Source of the DNA: Brevundimonas sp. NIBR11
GTDB taxonomy: Bacteria > Pseudomonadota > Alphaproteobacteria > Caulobacterales > Caulobacteraceae
NCBI RefSeq assembly: GCF_027912535.1
Contig: NZ_CP115465.1
Coordinates: forward strand, 848,001 to 912,000
Direction of reading: 5' to 3'
Length of the DNA: 64,000 nucleotides
The position numbers were made by a program, and so were the translations under genes. Shown here piece after piece: positions 33,446-41,946 of the stretch. The stretch's first letter is position 1. Each line of letters opens with the position of its first letter. The notes below the pieces were generated by a model. The model was not told the origin of the DNA, did not search any database, and saw only the letters and a list, made by a program, of their open reading frames with translations.

Positions 33446-33858
33446 GCCCGAGCGAGGCAGAGAAGGCCGTGATCGCGTTGGAAGGCATGGACGTGGCTGC
33501 GTTGCGTAAACGCTGGAGTGAAGTTTACATCCAGCCGCCGCCCTCCATGCGGTCACCGTACCTTCTGAGGCTGCTGTTGGCCTGGCGAATCCAGACGCAG
33601 GCCTTCGGCGGTCTGGACGCCGCCACCCGGCGGACGGTGCTGTCGAAGGCCAAGCCTCATGTGGGGCCCAAGCTTTCAGCCGGGACGCGCATCACCCGCG
33701 AGTGGCGGGGGCGCACCCATGATGTCGAAGTGATCGAAGGCGGCTTCCTCTACAGTGATCGACGCTTCGCGAGCCTCTCGGAAGTGGCCCGCGAGATCAC
33801 CGGGGTTCGCTGGAACGGTCCTCGCTTCTTTGGGCTCCGGAAGGCCAAGGCGGCATGA
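33442..33858 (+). CDS. DUF2924 domain protein
   Basis: A 138-residue protein with a GTG start overlapping DUF3489. The core LRKRWSEVYIQPPPSMRSPYLLRLLLAWRIQ and the terminal TRITREWRGRTHDVEVIEGGFLY are DUF2924 hallmarks, given as fragments. The C-terminus (SEVAREITGVRWNGPRFFGL) overlaps the recombinase start by 4 bp. The family almost always precedes a large serine recombinase. Confidence 0.86.
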   Translation: MSPSEAEKAVIALEGMDVAALRKRWSEVYIQPPPSMRSPYLLRLLLAWRIQTQAFGGLDAATRRTVLSKAKPHVGPKLSAGTRITREWRGRTHDVEVIEGGFLYSDRRFASLSEVAREITGVRWNGPRFFGLRKAKAA

Positions 33859-35510
33859 CGACCAAGCCCGCTAAGCTGCGCTGCGCCGTCTACACGAGGA
33901 AGAGCAGCGACGAGGGGCTCGATCAGGCTTTCAACAGCCTGCATGCCCAGCGCGAGGCCTGCGAAGCCTATGTTAAAAGCCAGGCGGGGGAGGGGTGGGT
34001 TCTCCTGCCCACGCTGTACGACGACGGCGGCCTGTCGGGTGGGACCATGGAGCGACCCGCGCTGAAGCAACTGCTCGCCGACATCGAGCATGGGATCGTC
34101 GACATCGTCGTGGTCTATAAGGTCGATCGCCTGACCCGATCGCTCATGGATTTTGCACGCATTGTCGAGCGCTTTGATCAGCATCAGGTCTCGTTCGTCT
34201 CCGTGACCCAAGCGTTCAACACCACAAACTCCATGGGGCGCCTGACACTGAATGTCCTTCTGTCGTTCGCCCAGTTCGAGCGCGAAGTGACCGGCGAACG
34301 GATCCGCGACAAGATCGCCGCCTCCAAGGCCAAGGGGATGTGGATGGGCGGTACACCGCCCCTCGGCTACGCGCCGCCTATCGATCCAACGACCAGGGCC
34401 CTGGTCGTGATCCCGGATGACGCGGACAGGGTACGCGACCTATTCGAGCGCTATGTGGCGCTCGGATCGGTGCATGCTCTGAAACAGGAGCTCGACGCGG
34501 CCGGCGAGATGACTCGCGTGCACGTCTCGCGGAACGGCAATGCGCGAGGCGGCGCAGCTTGGGGAAGGGGAGCCCTGTTCCATCTGCTGCGTAACCGGGT
34601 CTATCGTGGTGAGATCGTCCATGGCTCGAAGACCTACCCTGGAGCGCACCCTGCCATCATTGCGCAGGAGTTGTTCGACCGGGTCCAGGCGTCGTTGGAC
34701 GCCAATGGGGCCGAGCGGCGCGACCGGGCTGTGAAGCCGGGCGGATCGCCGCTGACCGGGCTGATCCAGGATGCCGACGGCCTGCCGATGACCCCCGCGA
34801 TCGCCTACGGAAAGCTGGGCCGCAAGTACCGTTACTATGTTTCTCGCCCACTGCAGGAAGGGCGGGCCTCTTCACTGGATCGGAGCCAGGTTCGTCGCGT
34901 GCCGGCCGGGGCGATCGAGGACTGGGTGATAGACGCCCTGACTGGGGCCGGCCTCGTGGCAGACGAGGCGACATGGTCGGACAACCGCGAGCGTTTGGTA
35001 AGCGTGCGTCTCCACCAGGATCGGATAACGATCACGGCCAGGGCTCATGATCTTGATGCGGCGGCCATCTCGTTCGCGCAGTCGCGTCTGGGGCCTGATC
35101 AGGTCATGCGCATCAAGCCTGGCAAGGTCCGGTTGATCGAGATGGATCTGCTTCGCCGTCCGCAGTTCCGCGGCGGGCGAACCTGGGCGACCTCAAAGGC
35201 CGGTGGATCGGTCGGTCATTCGACACAAGGCGAAGACGCTATGCTGACCAAGCTCCGGCGCGCTCATGCCATCGTGAACCGGCACGGCGCTTCGCCGCTG
35301 GCGACATCGTTCGATGAGGCCCGAGGCATTGACGACTCATTCGAGCGTCGGATCGCCGCCCTGGCCTTCCTCGCGCCAGACGTTCAGAAGGCGATCGCGG
35401 AAGGCCAAACGCCGATCGACCTCACCAAGGCTCAGCTACAGTCCTTGCGCCTTCCTCTGTCATGGTCTGAGCAGCGCAAGATGCTCGGACTTGCATCCCA
35501 CGCCGACTAG
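33855..35510 (+). CDS. Large serine recombinase
   Basis: A 551-residue serine integrase-type recombinase. The catalytic domain (residues 1-150) has YTRKSSDEG with the nucleophile Ser, VVYKVDRLTRSLMDF, and SVTQAFNTTNSMGRL. The recombinase domain follows (PLGYAP, HLLRNRVYRGEIVHGSKTYPG), then a C-terminal region lacking the usual zinc-ribbon Cys set (no CxxC seen). It ends the four-gene module of DUF3489, DUF2924 and this gene. It could move the module or act on another site. Confidence 0.9.
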   Translation: MTTKPAKLRCAVYTRKSSDEGLDQAFNSLHAQREACEAYVKSQAGEGWVLLPTLYDDGGLSGGTMERPALKQLLADIEHGIVDIVVVYKVDRLTRSLMDFARIVERFDQHQVSFVSVTQAFNTTNSMGRLTLNVLLSFAQFEREVTGERIRDKIAASKAKGMWMGGTPPLGYAPPIDPTTRALVVIPDDADRVRDLFERYVALGSVHALKQELDAAGEMTRVHVSRNGNARGGAAWGRGALFHLLRNRVYRGEIVHGSKTYPGAHPAIIAQELFDRVQASLDANGAERRDRAVKPGGSPLTGLIQDADGLPMTPAIAYGKLGRKYRYYVSRPLQEGRASSLDRSQVRRVPAGAIEDWVIDALTGAGLVADEATWSDNRERLVSVRLHQDRITITARAHDLDAAAISFAQSRLGPDQVMRIKPGKVRLIEMDLLRRPQFRGGRTWATSKAGGSVGHSTQGEDAMLTKLRRAHAIVNRHGASPLATSFDEARGIDDSFERRIAALAFLAPDVQKAIAEGQTPIDLTKAQLQSLRLPLSWSEQRKMLGLASHAD

Positions 35511-36070
35511 CTGCATCGCTGCTTCTCAGTGGATCGGGCCCTCTAGAGCCTAGGCGCTTTCCCGTACTTTTCCCGTATTTACGGGAAACCGGAGTCGATC
35601 GCCAAGGCCCGGAGACAAAGCCTAGAATTGGGCGCGAGGCGTGCGGGAATAAGCCGCTGAGAGCTCCGGCGACAGCCTGTTGGGAGCTGAAAATCTCTTG
35701 TATTTCAGAGGGATGTCGCTAGCCAACCTGTCGGAGATAGGTCGCTAGAAATGGCTGGCGGAGAGGGTGGGACTGTCCCCAACCCAGCTCTAACTACTGA
35801 AACATATAAGCTTTTTCTGAGGCGGATGTAACGCTTGGAGCTACCGCCTGTAACGCTTCTTGGCGCTCTAGCCAATAGGAAGTCCTTGATTGATCGGGCA
35901 ACGACGGCAATCCTACAGGCTGGATCAGCTCAAGCCCAAAATGCCTCACCGGGTCATCCATGCGGGAGCCAGTTATGCCTGCCTCCTGGCACCTACTTGA
36001 CGGCCGGCGCTCAACCCCTAAGTGCATAGCTAAAGCTCAGCTTCACCTCGGGTTCGTTTCGGGAAAAACC
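35511..36070. other. Intergenic region with the left attachment site
   Basis: No gene is apparent in these 560 bp. It contains the 17-bp copy of the tRNA-Ser 3' end at 35756-35772, which marks the left edge of the 35756-43554 island. GC drops to the right of this site. Confidence 0.7.
35756..35772. repeat. Attachment repeat, left end of the tRNA-Ser island
   Basis: TGGCGGAGAGGGTGGGA is identical to 43538-43554, the last 17 bases (including the encoded CCA) of tRNA-Ser(CGA), in the same orientation. The match ends exactly at the tRNA 3' terminus. Confidence 0.82.
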
Positions 36071-36849
36071 ATGTCGTTTGATGCAAAAGTCTTCAAGATC
36101 TTGATAGCCAGCCCAGGCGACGTGGATGAGGAACGTCAAGCAATCCCGGAAGTCATTGCTCGATGGAACAATGCTAATGCTGAGGCCAATGGAGTGGTAC
36201 TTCTCCCGGTCAAATGGGAGACCCATTCCGCTCCACTAATGGGAGACCGGGCCCAGGGTGTGATAAACGATCAAGTAGTTAACAGCTGCGACATGGCCAT
36301 TGGCGTTTTCTGGACGCGATTAGGCTCTCCCACCGGTGTCAGCGAAAGCGGCACCGCCGAAGAAATCGAGTGGTTCATAAGAACCAGAAACCTGTAATGG
36401 TTTACTTCTCATCGAGAAGCATAGATCCCACAAAGTTGGACCTGGAGCAGTACAAGGCACTGAAAGACTTTGAAAAAAGAATGCAGAAGATAGGGCTAAC
36501 TGGCGCTTACAACAATCTTACAGACTTCCGTGAGCAGCTATTCAATCAACTATCTATAAATGTACGCAACCTCATTGATGGGAAGCCGGTAGTTGCCCCT
36601 ACCGCCAAAGAGGCAAAGGCTAAAGTCAGCTCGATTGTGAAGATTGCGAAGGCTGGTAAGGTCCATATGGAGGACTATGAGAAAGATGGTGTCGTGAAAG
36701 CCTTTGTTGTAAAAGGTGATACGAAACCTATCAAGGAAGGGCTCAAAGGGCTGGGCGGTCGGTGGAACGGAACACTAGAGGGCTGGATCTTCCCGAAATC
36801 CCGAGAGCTAGAAATCGCAGAGTTCCTCAAAGCTCAGGCCGCTATTTGA
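36071..36849 (+). pseudogene. DUF4062 protein gene with a -1 frameshift
   Basis: The first frame (36071-36397) encodes a DUF4062 N-terminus, FKILIASPGDVDEERQAIPEV and VINDQVVNSCDMAIGVFWTRLG, then EEIEWFI. A second frame (from about 36379 to 36849) continues with KNQKPVMVYFSSRSIDP. Adding one A within ATAAG at 36377-36381 joins them as EWFIKNQKPVMVYFSS, the expected family sequence. The C-terminus has LKGLGGRWNGTLEGWIFPKS, an accessory motif seen in other mobile-element proteins. DUF4062 is an effector or sensor domain in bacterial defence proteins. A sequencing error or recoding is also possible. Confidence 0.7.
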
Positions 36850-37039
36850 CGGCGAACGGGCCAGCCCAAACTGGCGTGTTGATCTAGGCGGATCGCCCGA
36901 CCCCCAGGCCGGTAGCCGAAGGGAGTGCATCGAGCTCACCCACGGCGTCCTGCATCACCAGTGTCAACACAATCTCCCGGGGATATCCGGTAACAGCGCT
37001 CAACGAGTGGTGGCAGTTGCCGGGAACCCACCTTACCCT

Positions 37040-38515
37040 ATGGCCATGCTTGGATTTTTCTCCGACACTTTCGGTGTCCCCGAACAAACGCTCGCTGACT
37101 ATGGCGCTCTCGACGTTTCGTTGATCGCGGACCTCCCGCTCTTCATCGATCCGTTTTTGCTATTCACTAGCCCGAAGCCAGAATATCAACAGCTTCATGC
37201 CGACATTGTTAAATATCTCAAGTTCTTGAAGGCCAAGAGCGACGCGGGAGCCGTAACAAGTGGTCTGCTGCGAGAATGGTATTGCTTCAAAGAAGTCAAG
37301 CAGAATTGGATGGGGTATTGCGAACTTGGCAACGAGGGCGCGGGTCTGGGTATCGAGTTCGCGCGTTCGCTCAACCGAAATCTTTCTATTATTCTCCAAG
37401 ATTTCGGCAGCGAGTTAAGTACGGCTGGAACTCACCTGGAAAAGGTATGCCTAATCAAAGATGGCGTGGGTAAAGACAACGTAAGTGACTTTGCTACTAA
37501 TTTAATCAAACACTATCTTTTGAAGTTCACTCAGGAATTTGCTGTCGAGCAAGTCCCGAAGGAAATGTTGCGGAAGGTGGTCGTGGATCGCGCCCGATTT
37601 GACTACGGGATGGAAGTGTGGGTGCGTGAGGCATATACGCTTCCCTATTTCAATGGTGACTTCATCCTTCTGACGCCCACGGATATGCTCACTAAAGATG
37701 AGAACTGGATAAATCAGCGGGATATGGTGGATCGTTTCCGGTCGATCCCTGCTGCGGTGTCGGATCCACAGATACGATCTCAGGTGTCTAACTATTTTGA
37801 AAAGCTATTATGGGAGGACGTCGAGGAAGAACCTACGGCTGATGACTTTCGTGAAGCTGCCCTTGAGACTGTGAGAAAGTTCCCCTTCCTATTAGATGTT
37901 TACATCAAGATGAAGGAAGAAACGGGCGATCAAGCTTTGAGTTTCAGTGATGAGAAGGTGCTTTTTGCGCAGCTTGTATTTAACTCTGCTGTTCGCGGCA
38001 TATCAGAACTACTGCCTGAAGATTTCTACGCGTCGCCTCCTGTTGGCACTTATCAAGAGGCCCAGGATCGCCTTCGCTACCTAAAGCACGTCATTGAAGA
38101 TCAAGGCGGACATCGCTTTTTCTACCAAGACGGCATACCTATAAGGCGGGAGAAAGACCTGCACGTTCTTTATCGACTTGTCTGGTTTGGAACAAAGTCA
38201 GATTTTGGCGCTGAGGCTGATGACGGGCGAGGCCCTGTTGATTTCAAAATCTCATACGGCGCAAAGGATAAAACGCTCGTTGAGTTCAAGCTAGCAGGTA
38301 GTTCATCTCTGAAGAACAACCTGAAGAAGCAGCTTCCGATATACCAGATAGCAAGCGACGCTCCGAAGGGGATTAAGGCAATCGTGTACTTCACGGAGAG
38401 AGAGTTCGAACGCGCCGAAGGAATAGTAGCTGAACTTGGCATGACGGGCAGCCCAAATATTGTTTTCATTGATGCCCGTTCGGACAACAAGCCATCAGGC
38501 TCCAAGGCCAAGTAG
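37040..38515 (+). CDS. Unrecognised 491-residue protein with a possible PD-(D/E)xK nuclease site
   Basis: I do not recognise the family. The C-terminal third has GPVDFKISYGAKDKTLVEFKLA, shaped like the D-x(n)-E-x-K core of PD-(D/E)xK nucleases, followed by NLKKQLPIYQIASDA. The central part is helical and rich in charged residues. Start ATG 37040 is used; GTG 37007 would add 11 residues. The gene is AT-rich compared with its surroundings and lies in the tRNA island beside a DUF4062 gene, so a defence role is plausible but not shown. Confidence 0.7.
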   Translation: MAMLGFFSDTFGVPEQTLADYGALDVSLIADLPLFIDPFLLFTSPKPEYQQLHADIVKYLKFLKAKSDAGAVTSGLLREWYCFKEVKQNWMGYCELGNEGAGLGIEFARSLNRNLSIILQDFGSELSTAGTHLEKVCLIKDGVGKDNVSDFATNLIKHYLLKFTQEFAVEQVPKEMLRKVVVDRARFDYGMEVWVREAYTLPYFNGDFILLTPTDMLTKDENWINQRDMVDRFRSIPAAVSDPQIRSQVSNYFEKLLWEDVEEEPTADDFREAALETVRKFPFLLDVYIKMKEETGDQALSFSDEKVLFAQLVFNSAVRGISELLPEDFYASPPVGTYQEAQDRLRYLKHVIEDQGGHRFFYQDGIPIRREKDLHVLYRLVWFGTKSDFGAEADDGRGPVDFKISYGAKDKTLVEFKLAGSSSLKNNLKKQLPIYQIASDAPKGIKAIVYFTEREFERAEGIVAELGMTGSPNIVFIDARSDNKPSGSKAK

Positions 38516-38816
38516 CGGCCCAAATCCGGCTTAGCTATGCGAGGGCCGACCTCCAATCCTAAGAGAGCAGTTGCTCCCCCGGTACCCCTCCCGGCTGGCC
38601 GCAGAATAGTAATCCCGCCATGGCATTGCCTGTCGCCCCGTGCCCGCCAATCGTCTCCAGAAACAGCTGTCTCGCTTGGCTATACCGCTGCGAGACGTCT
38701 CACTGGTTCTATCGACTGCCGCGATTGTGCGTCTCATAATATGTCTTGCAATGGGCGGGTCGTAGGTCTAGACCTTTCGAGACGGACGCGATGAGCGTCG
38801 GATTGAAGGTGTCGAG

Positions 38817-39365
38817 ATGGCATTAGTTGGATATGCGCGAGTTTCCTCAACGGGGCAGTCTCTGGAGGTTCAGCTAGAGAAGCTCACGGAGGCAGGTTGT
38901 GAGGAGATATTTGCAGAGAAGCGTTCCGGTACAACCAGGGCTGAACGGGTGGAACTGGAGGCCGCCTTGCGGTTCGTTCGGAAAGGCGATGTGTTGCTAG
39001 TCTCGAAGCTCGACAGGCTGGCGCGATCCGTCAATGACCTGTCGTCTATCGTCGCAGACCTCGACAGGCGCGGGGTGGGCTTCAAAGTTATGGATCAGGC
39101 TATAGACACGACAACGTCCAACGGCCGATTGATGCTGAACATGCTCGCAGCCTTCGCCGAGTTTGAGACGGACCTGCGGGCCGAACGCCAACGAGATGGG
39201 ATTGAGAAGGCTAAGGCTGAAGGGCGCTACACGGGCCGCCCCGCGACGATCAAACGGGACGCCGTCAGGTCGCTCAGGGCTGAGGGGCTGGGGCCAAGCG
39301 AGATTGCCAAGCGCCTTGGGATAGGCCGGGCGTCGGTCTATCGCCTTTTGGAGATCGTGGACTAA
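38817..39365 (+). CDS. Resolvase/invertase-type serine recombinase
   Basis: A 182-residue Tn3-resolvase-family protein. The catalytic Ser10 is in GYARVSSTGQ, with LLVSKLDRLARSVNDL and the helix LMLNMLAAFAEFETDLRAER. The C-terminal HTH ends GLGPSEIAKRLGIGRASVYRLL. Length is as expected for a full resolvase. No transposase is nearby, so it may act at a res site in the upstream 300-bp gap (38516-38816), where I saw no definite site. Confidence 0.88.
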   Translation: MALVGYARVSSTGQSLEVQLEKLTEAGCEEIFAEKRSGTTRAERVELEAALRFVRKGDVLLVSKLDRLARSVNDLSSIVADLDRRGVGFKVMDQAIDTTTSNGRLMLNMLAAFAEFETDLRAERQRDGIEKAKAEGRYTGRPATIKRDAVRSLRAEGLGPSEIAKRLGIGRASVYRLLEIVD

Positions 39366-39497
39366 AGCTGCGCCGCCGAACAGCGCCGGGAGAGCCATTT
39401 TCCTGGCCGCTGCGTGGCCCTGTTTGTGTCTCGCTTGTACGGAGGCGGAGAAAGGTGGGCTGGGCCTCGGTGGTGCTAGCCCCGGACCTCACGACCG

Positions 39498-40451
39498 TCA
39501 CGATTTTTGTGGCGGTGACATTGTCGCCCGATCCCAATCTCTCACCCGAGGGTCGCCAGTTTGGTGAAACTGCCGGACAAGACCGACGATTTCGCGGAAG
39601 TCAGCATTCTCCTCCGCCAACCGGCTGCAGTTAGCCCAGTCAACTGTCTCGCGTTGTCGAGCTGGGATGAGAACTTGGCTCTCAGGTGGGTTGTCAGCGT
39701 CGAGCTTTATGACCCCGATACCGTGCAGCGCTGAGAGCATCCGAAGTTCTCTGATCGTCTCTGCTCCCTGGATTGTCGTGGCAACGAGATATCCAAAGTT
39801 TGCCCACGAGGAGTTCGAGACAGCTTGGAAATAGGCGGCTCTCACGTTGGATCGATTGAGCAGGAGCTTGACCTCGAATGACCACAGCCGCGCTTTCTGG
39901 CCAGAGGCCTCATTCACAAGCTGCTTAACTTCAATCTGCCAGTCGCGCGTGAGATCCTCCATGCCGACCAAATCTGGGAAAAGCCACTGATTGCCCTGTG
40001 GTCCTCTCGCATTTGACGAGCGCTTTTCATCGACGCGGCGGCTGAGAACTCCAAATTCGGAAGCCAAGAAGACCGACAACAAGGGGTAGAGGTCATGCTC
40101 TCGACGGCTTGTTTCTTCGCTGTCGGCCGGCGTTGTTGGCTCGGCTAGAGGCCCCTCGGCCTGTCTAACTTCTGCTTCATCCGAAGTATCGGACCAATAA
40201 TATAAGCGAGGCCTGTCTTCGGTCGTCTTGATCTGAGAATGGCGCTGCTGAATGGCCGGGCGGTTAGCCCCAATCTCGGCTACTAGCTGCTGCCGAAGGT
40301 CTTCCTCGGTCTGGAGAACGGAGCTGCGGCGAAGCTTGTCCGACGTGGCTTCTGGATAGGTGGCGATGATCCACTGCGCGATCTCTCGCGCTTTGAACCT
40401 CTGACCTGGATTGTCCCTCAGGCATTGAGCGACGGCTTGATTGAGTTTCAT
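39498..40451 (-). CDS. HrgA-like protein (COG2958)
   Basis: A 317-residue protein. The start at MKLNQAVAQCLRDNPGQRF (40451) is chosen because upstream codons lack similarity. The N-terminal winged helix (REIAQWIIATYPEA, SSVLQTEEDLRQQLVAEIG) is followed by a nuclease-like domain with LYPLLSVFLASEF, NQWLFPDLVGMEDL, LWSFEVKLLLNRSNV (E-x-K) and SSWANFGYLVATTI. HrgA is linked to restriction-modification loci in Helicobacter. A DNA-degrading role is inferred. Confidence 0.8.
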   Translation of the reverse strand: MKLNQAVAQCLRDNPGQRFKAREIAQWIIATYPEATSDKLRRSSVLQTEEDLRQQLVAEIGANRPAIQQRHSQIKTTEDRPRLYYWSDTSDEAEVRQAEGPLAEPTTPADSEETSRREHDLYPLLSVFLASEFGVLSRRVDEKRSSNARGPQGNQWLFPDLVGMEDLTRDWQIEVKQLVNEASGQKARLWSFEVKLLLNRSNVRAAYFQAVSNSSWANFGYLVATTIQGAETIRELRMLSALHGIGVIKLDADNPPESQVLIPARQRETVDWANCSRLAEENADFREIVGLVRQFHQTGDPRVRDWDRATMSPPQKS

Positions 40452-41006
40452 CAGTTTCCCGAACAGGTGAACGCTGCCCGATTGCCCAGGCCAACTCATG
40501 AGAGGGTCGATATCGGCCCTTGTGTACGCGATGCTTAAACAGACCTCTCTCGAATGAGAAGGATGGTTTCCTACCGCGTTCGCGTCCGTTCGTTTTTCCA
40601 CCGTCCCATGTTTTGATACCCTCTCGCATAGAGGCATCTCGCTATCTCTGCCGTCCGCTTTGCGGGGGCTTACGTAAAGGCCATGATCGCGAGACGGAGC
40701 AATCCTGAGGGAGCTCGGCAATAGCCGGGTCGCGATCACCGGGTACACTCACCAGACGCGCGATCTTCTCAAGGTCAGGTTTCTCAAGGTGTCCGGCTCA
40801 TCGCTGCATCTATTTCCGAGGAGATAGGAAGCAGGGAGCCGGGCAGCCTACCGACAACACATCAAACTCAGGTCAGATATGGGCAGGGGTAGGGGGCTTG
40901 GTGAGGACTGTGGGGAACGGTGCCGACCGTCGATGCGGCACCAGCGGAGCGTTAGACAACCTCAGAGCCAACCCTAGTGACCAGCCTACCCCAGGAGCGA
41001 AAGCTG
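40452..41006. other. 555-bp gap without a recognised gene
   Basis: Between the HrgA-like gene and the convergent-side hypothetical gene. No ORF has protein-like composition and a good start. It probably contains the HrgA-like promoter (near 40452-40600) and remnants of island DNA. Confidence 0.5.
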
Positions 41007-41414
41007 TCAGGCCACAGGGGCCATCCCCTCGGTATCCATAAGGCCTCTCTCCCGAGTTTTAGATAGATAGAGTGAAAAGGCTCCCTCAAAAAACAATCTG
41101 TCCGTGTCGCTGAAGGTAGACGCTCTGGCTGTTTCTAGTGACTGCAGTAGGCCCCCCAGCGCAAAGAACAGCGCGTCTTCTTGCTCCGATCCAGAACTTG
41201 CTTGGTCCAGTCCGTCGGTCAGGGCTCCGATTGCCAAGCTGAAGTTGGAAGGCTTAGGTCTGCCTCGGCCTGCGACAACGTCGGGAATGTCTCTCCAGAG
41301 CTTTGCAACAAGCGCGTTGGAGAGCATCGCTGCGTCGAGGCTCCGTCCGGGTATGATTGTTCTTTCGATGGAGTTCTGCACCATCACCGCGACTGTGCTT
41401 CGACGGAAAAACAT
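41007..41414 (-). CDS. Hypothetical protein of the tRNA-Ser island
   Basis: A 135-residue protein, moderately hydrophilic, with an Ala/Leu-rich helix-forming middle (FFALGGLLQSLETA, RLFFEGAFSLYLSKTRERGL). No family recognised. It is divergent from the XRE gene with about 110 bp between them. Confidence 0.55.
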   Translation of the reverse strand: MFFRRSTVAVMVQNSIERTIIPGRSLDAAMLSNALVAKLWRDIPDVVAGRGRPKPSNFSLAIGALTDGLDQASSGSEQEDALFFALGGLLQSLETARASTFSDTDRLFFEGAFSLYLSKTRERGLMDTEGMAPVA

Positions 41415-41527
41415 AAGGCTACCTGCTCAATCCCAAGCTGACGATCACAGCTAGCGGAATTAAAGCAGCCTATTATTGGGTCGTAAATGCCGTGGCCGCA
41501 AAGGCCGCATGCTCAGACACATTCCTC

Positions 41528-41773
41528 ATGTCGAGGGTATCCGGGGCAAGTGACGAAACTGGAGCGCTACAGCGCATCGGCTCGGTCATTCGCGAATGCC
41601 GTCGCGAGACGCATCTGTCTCAGGAGGCGCTAGCCGATGCCGCTGGGATCGACCGTTCGCATATGGGCAAGATCGAGCGGGGGGAGCGAAACGTGACCCT
41701 GCTTAACCTTATTCGGATCGCCGGGGCGCTGGGCCGTCTCCCGTCCACCTTGATGGCGCAGGCGGATTTGTAG
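41528..41773 (+). CDS. XRE-family regulator of the island
   Basis: An 81-residue Cro/CI-type protein. The HTH includes IGSVIRECRRETHLSQEALADAAGIDRSHMGKIERGERNVTLLNLIRIAGAL in family order. ATG 41528 is preferred over the GTG 36 bp upstream. It lies beside the integrase and could control excision; the perfect palindrome at 43457-43474 is a candidate target. Confidence 0.82.
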   Translation: MSRVSGASDETGALQRIGSVIRECRRETHLSQEALADAAGIDRSHMGKIERGERNVTLLNLIRIAGALGRLPSTLMAQADL

Positions 41774-41946
41774 CGGGCGCGGACCTGACGACCGGTGGGA
41801 TTTTTTTGGCCGCTGGGGCGGCTTGTTCGGCTCTGGGTAGCCCACCCCCGGCAGGGGCGTTTGGAGCCCTGAGCGGCCCGAAAACGGGGCTCCGCGTAGG
41901 CCGTTAGCTTCGTCCGGTAGCAAAGACGCGAGATGCCCTGCTGACG

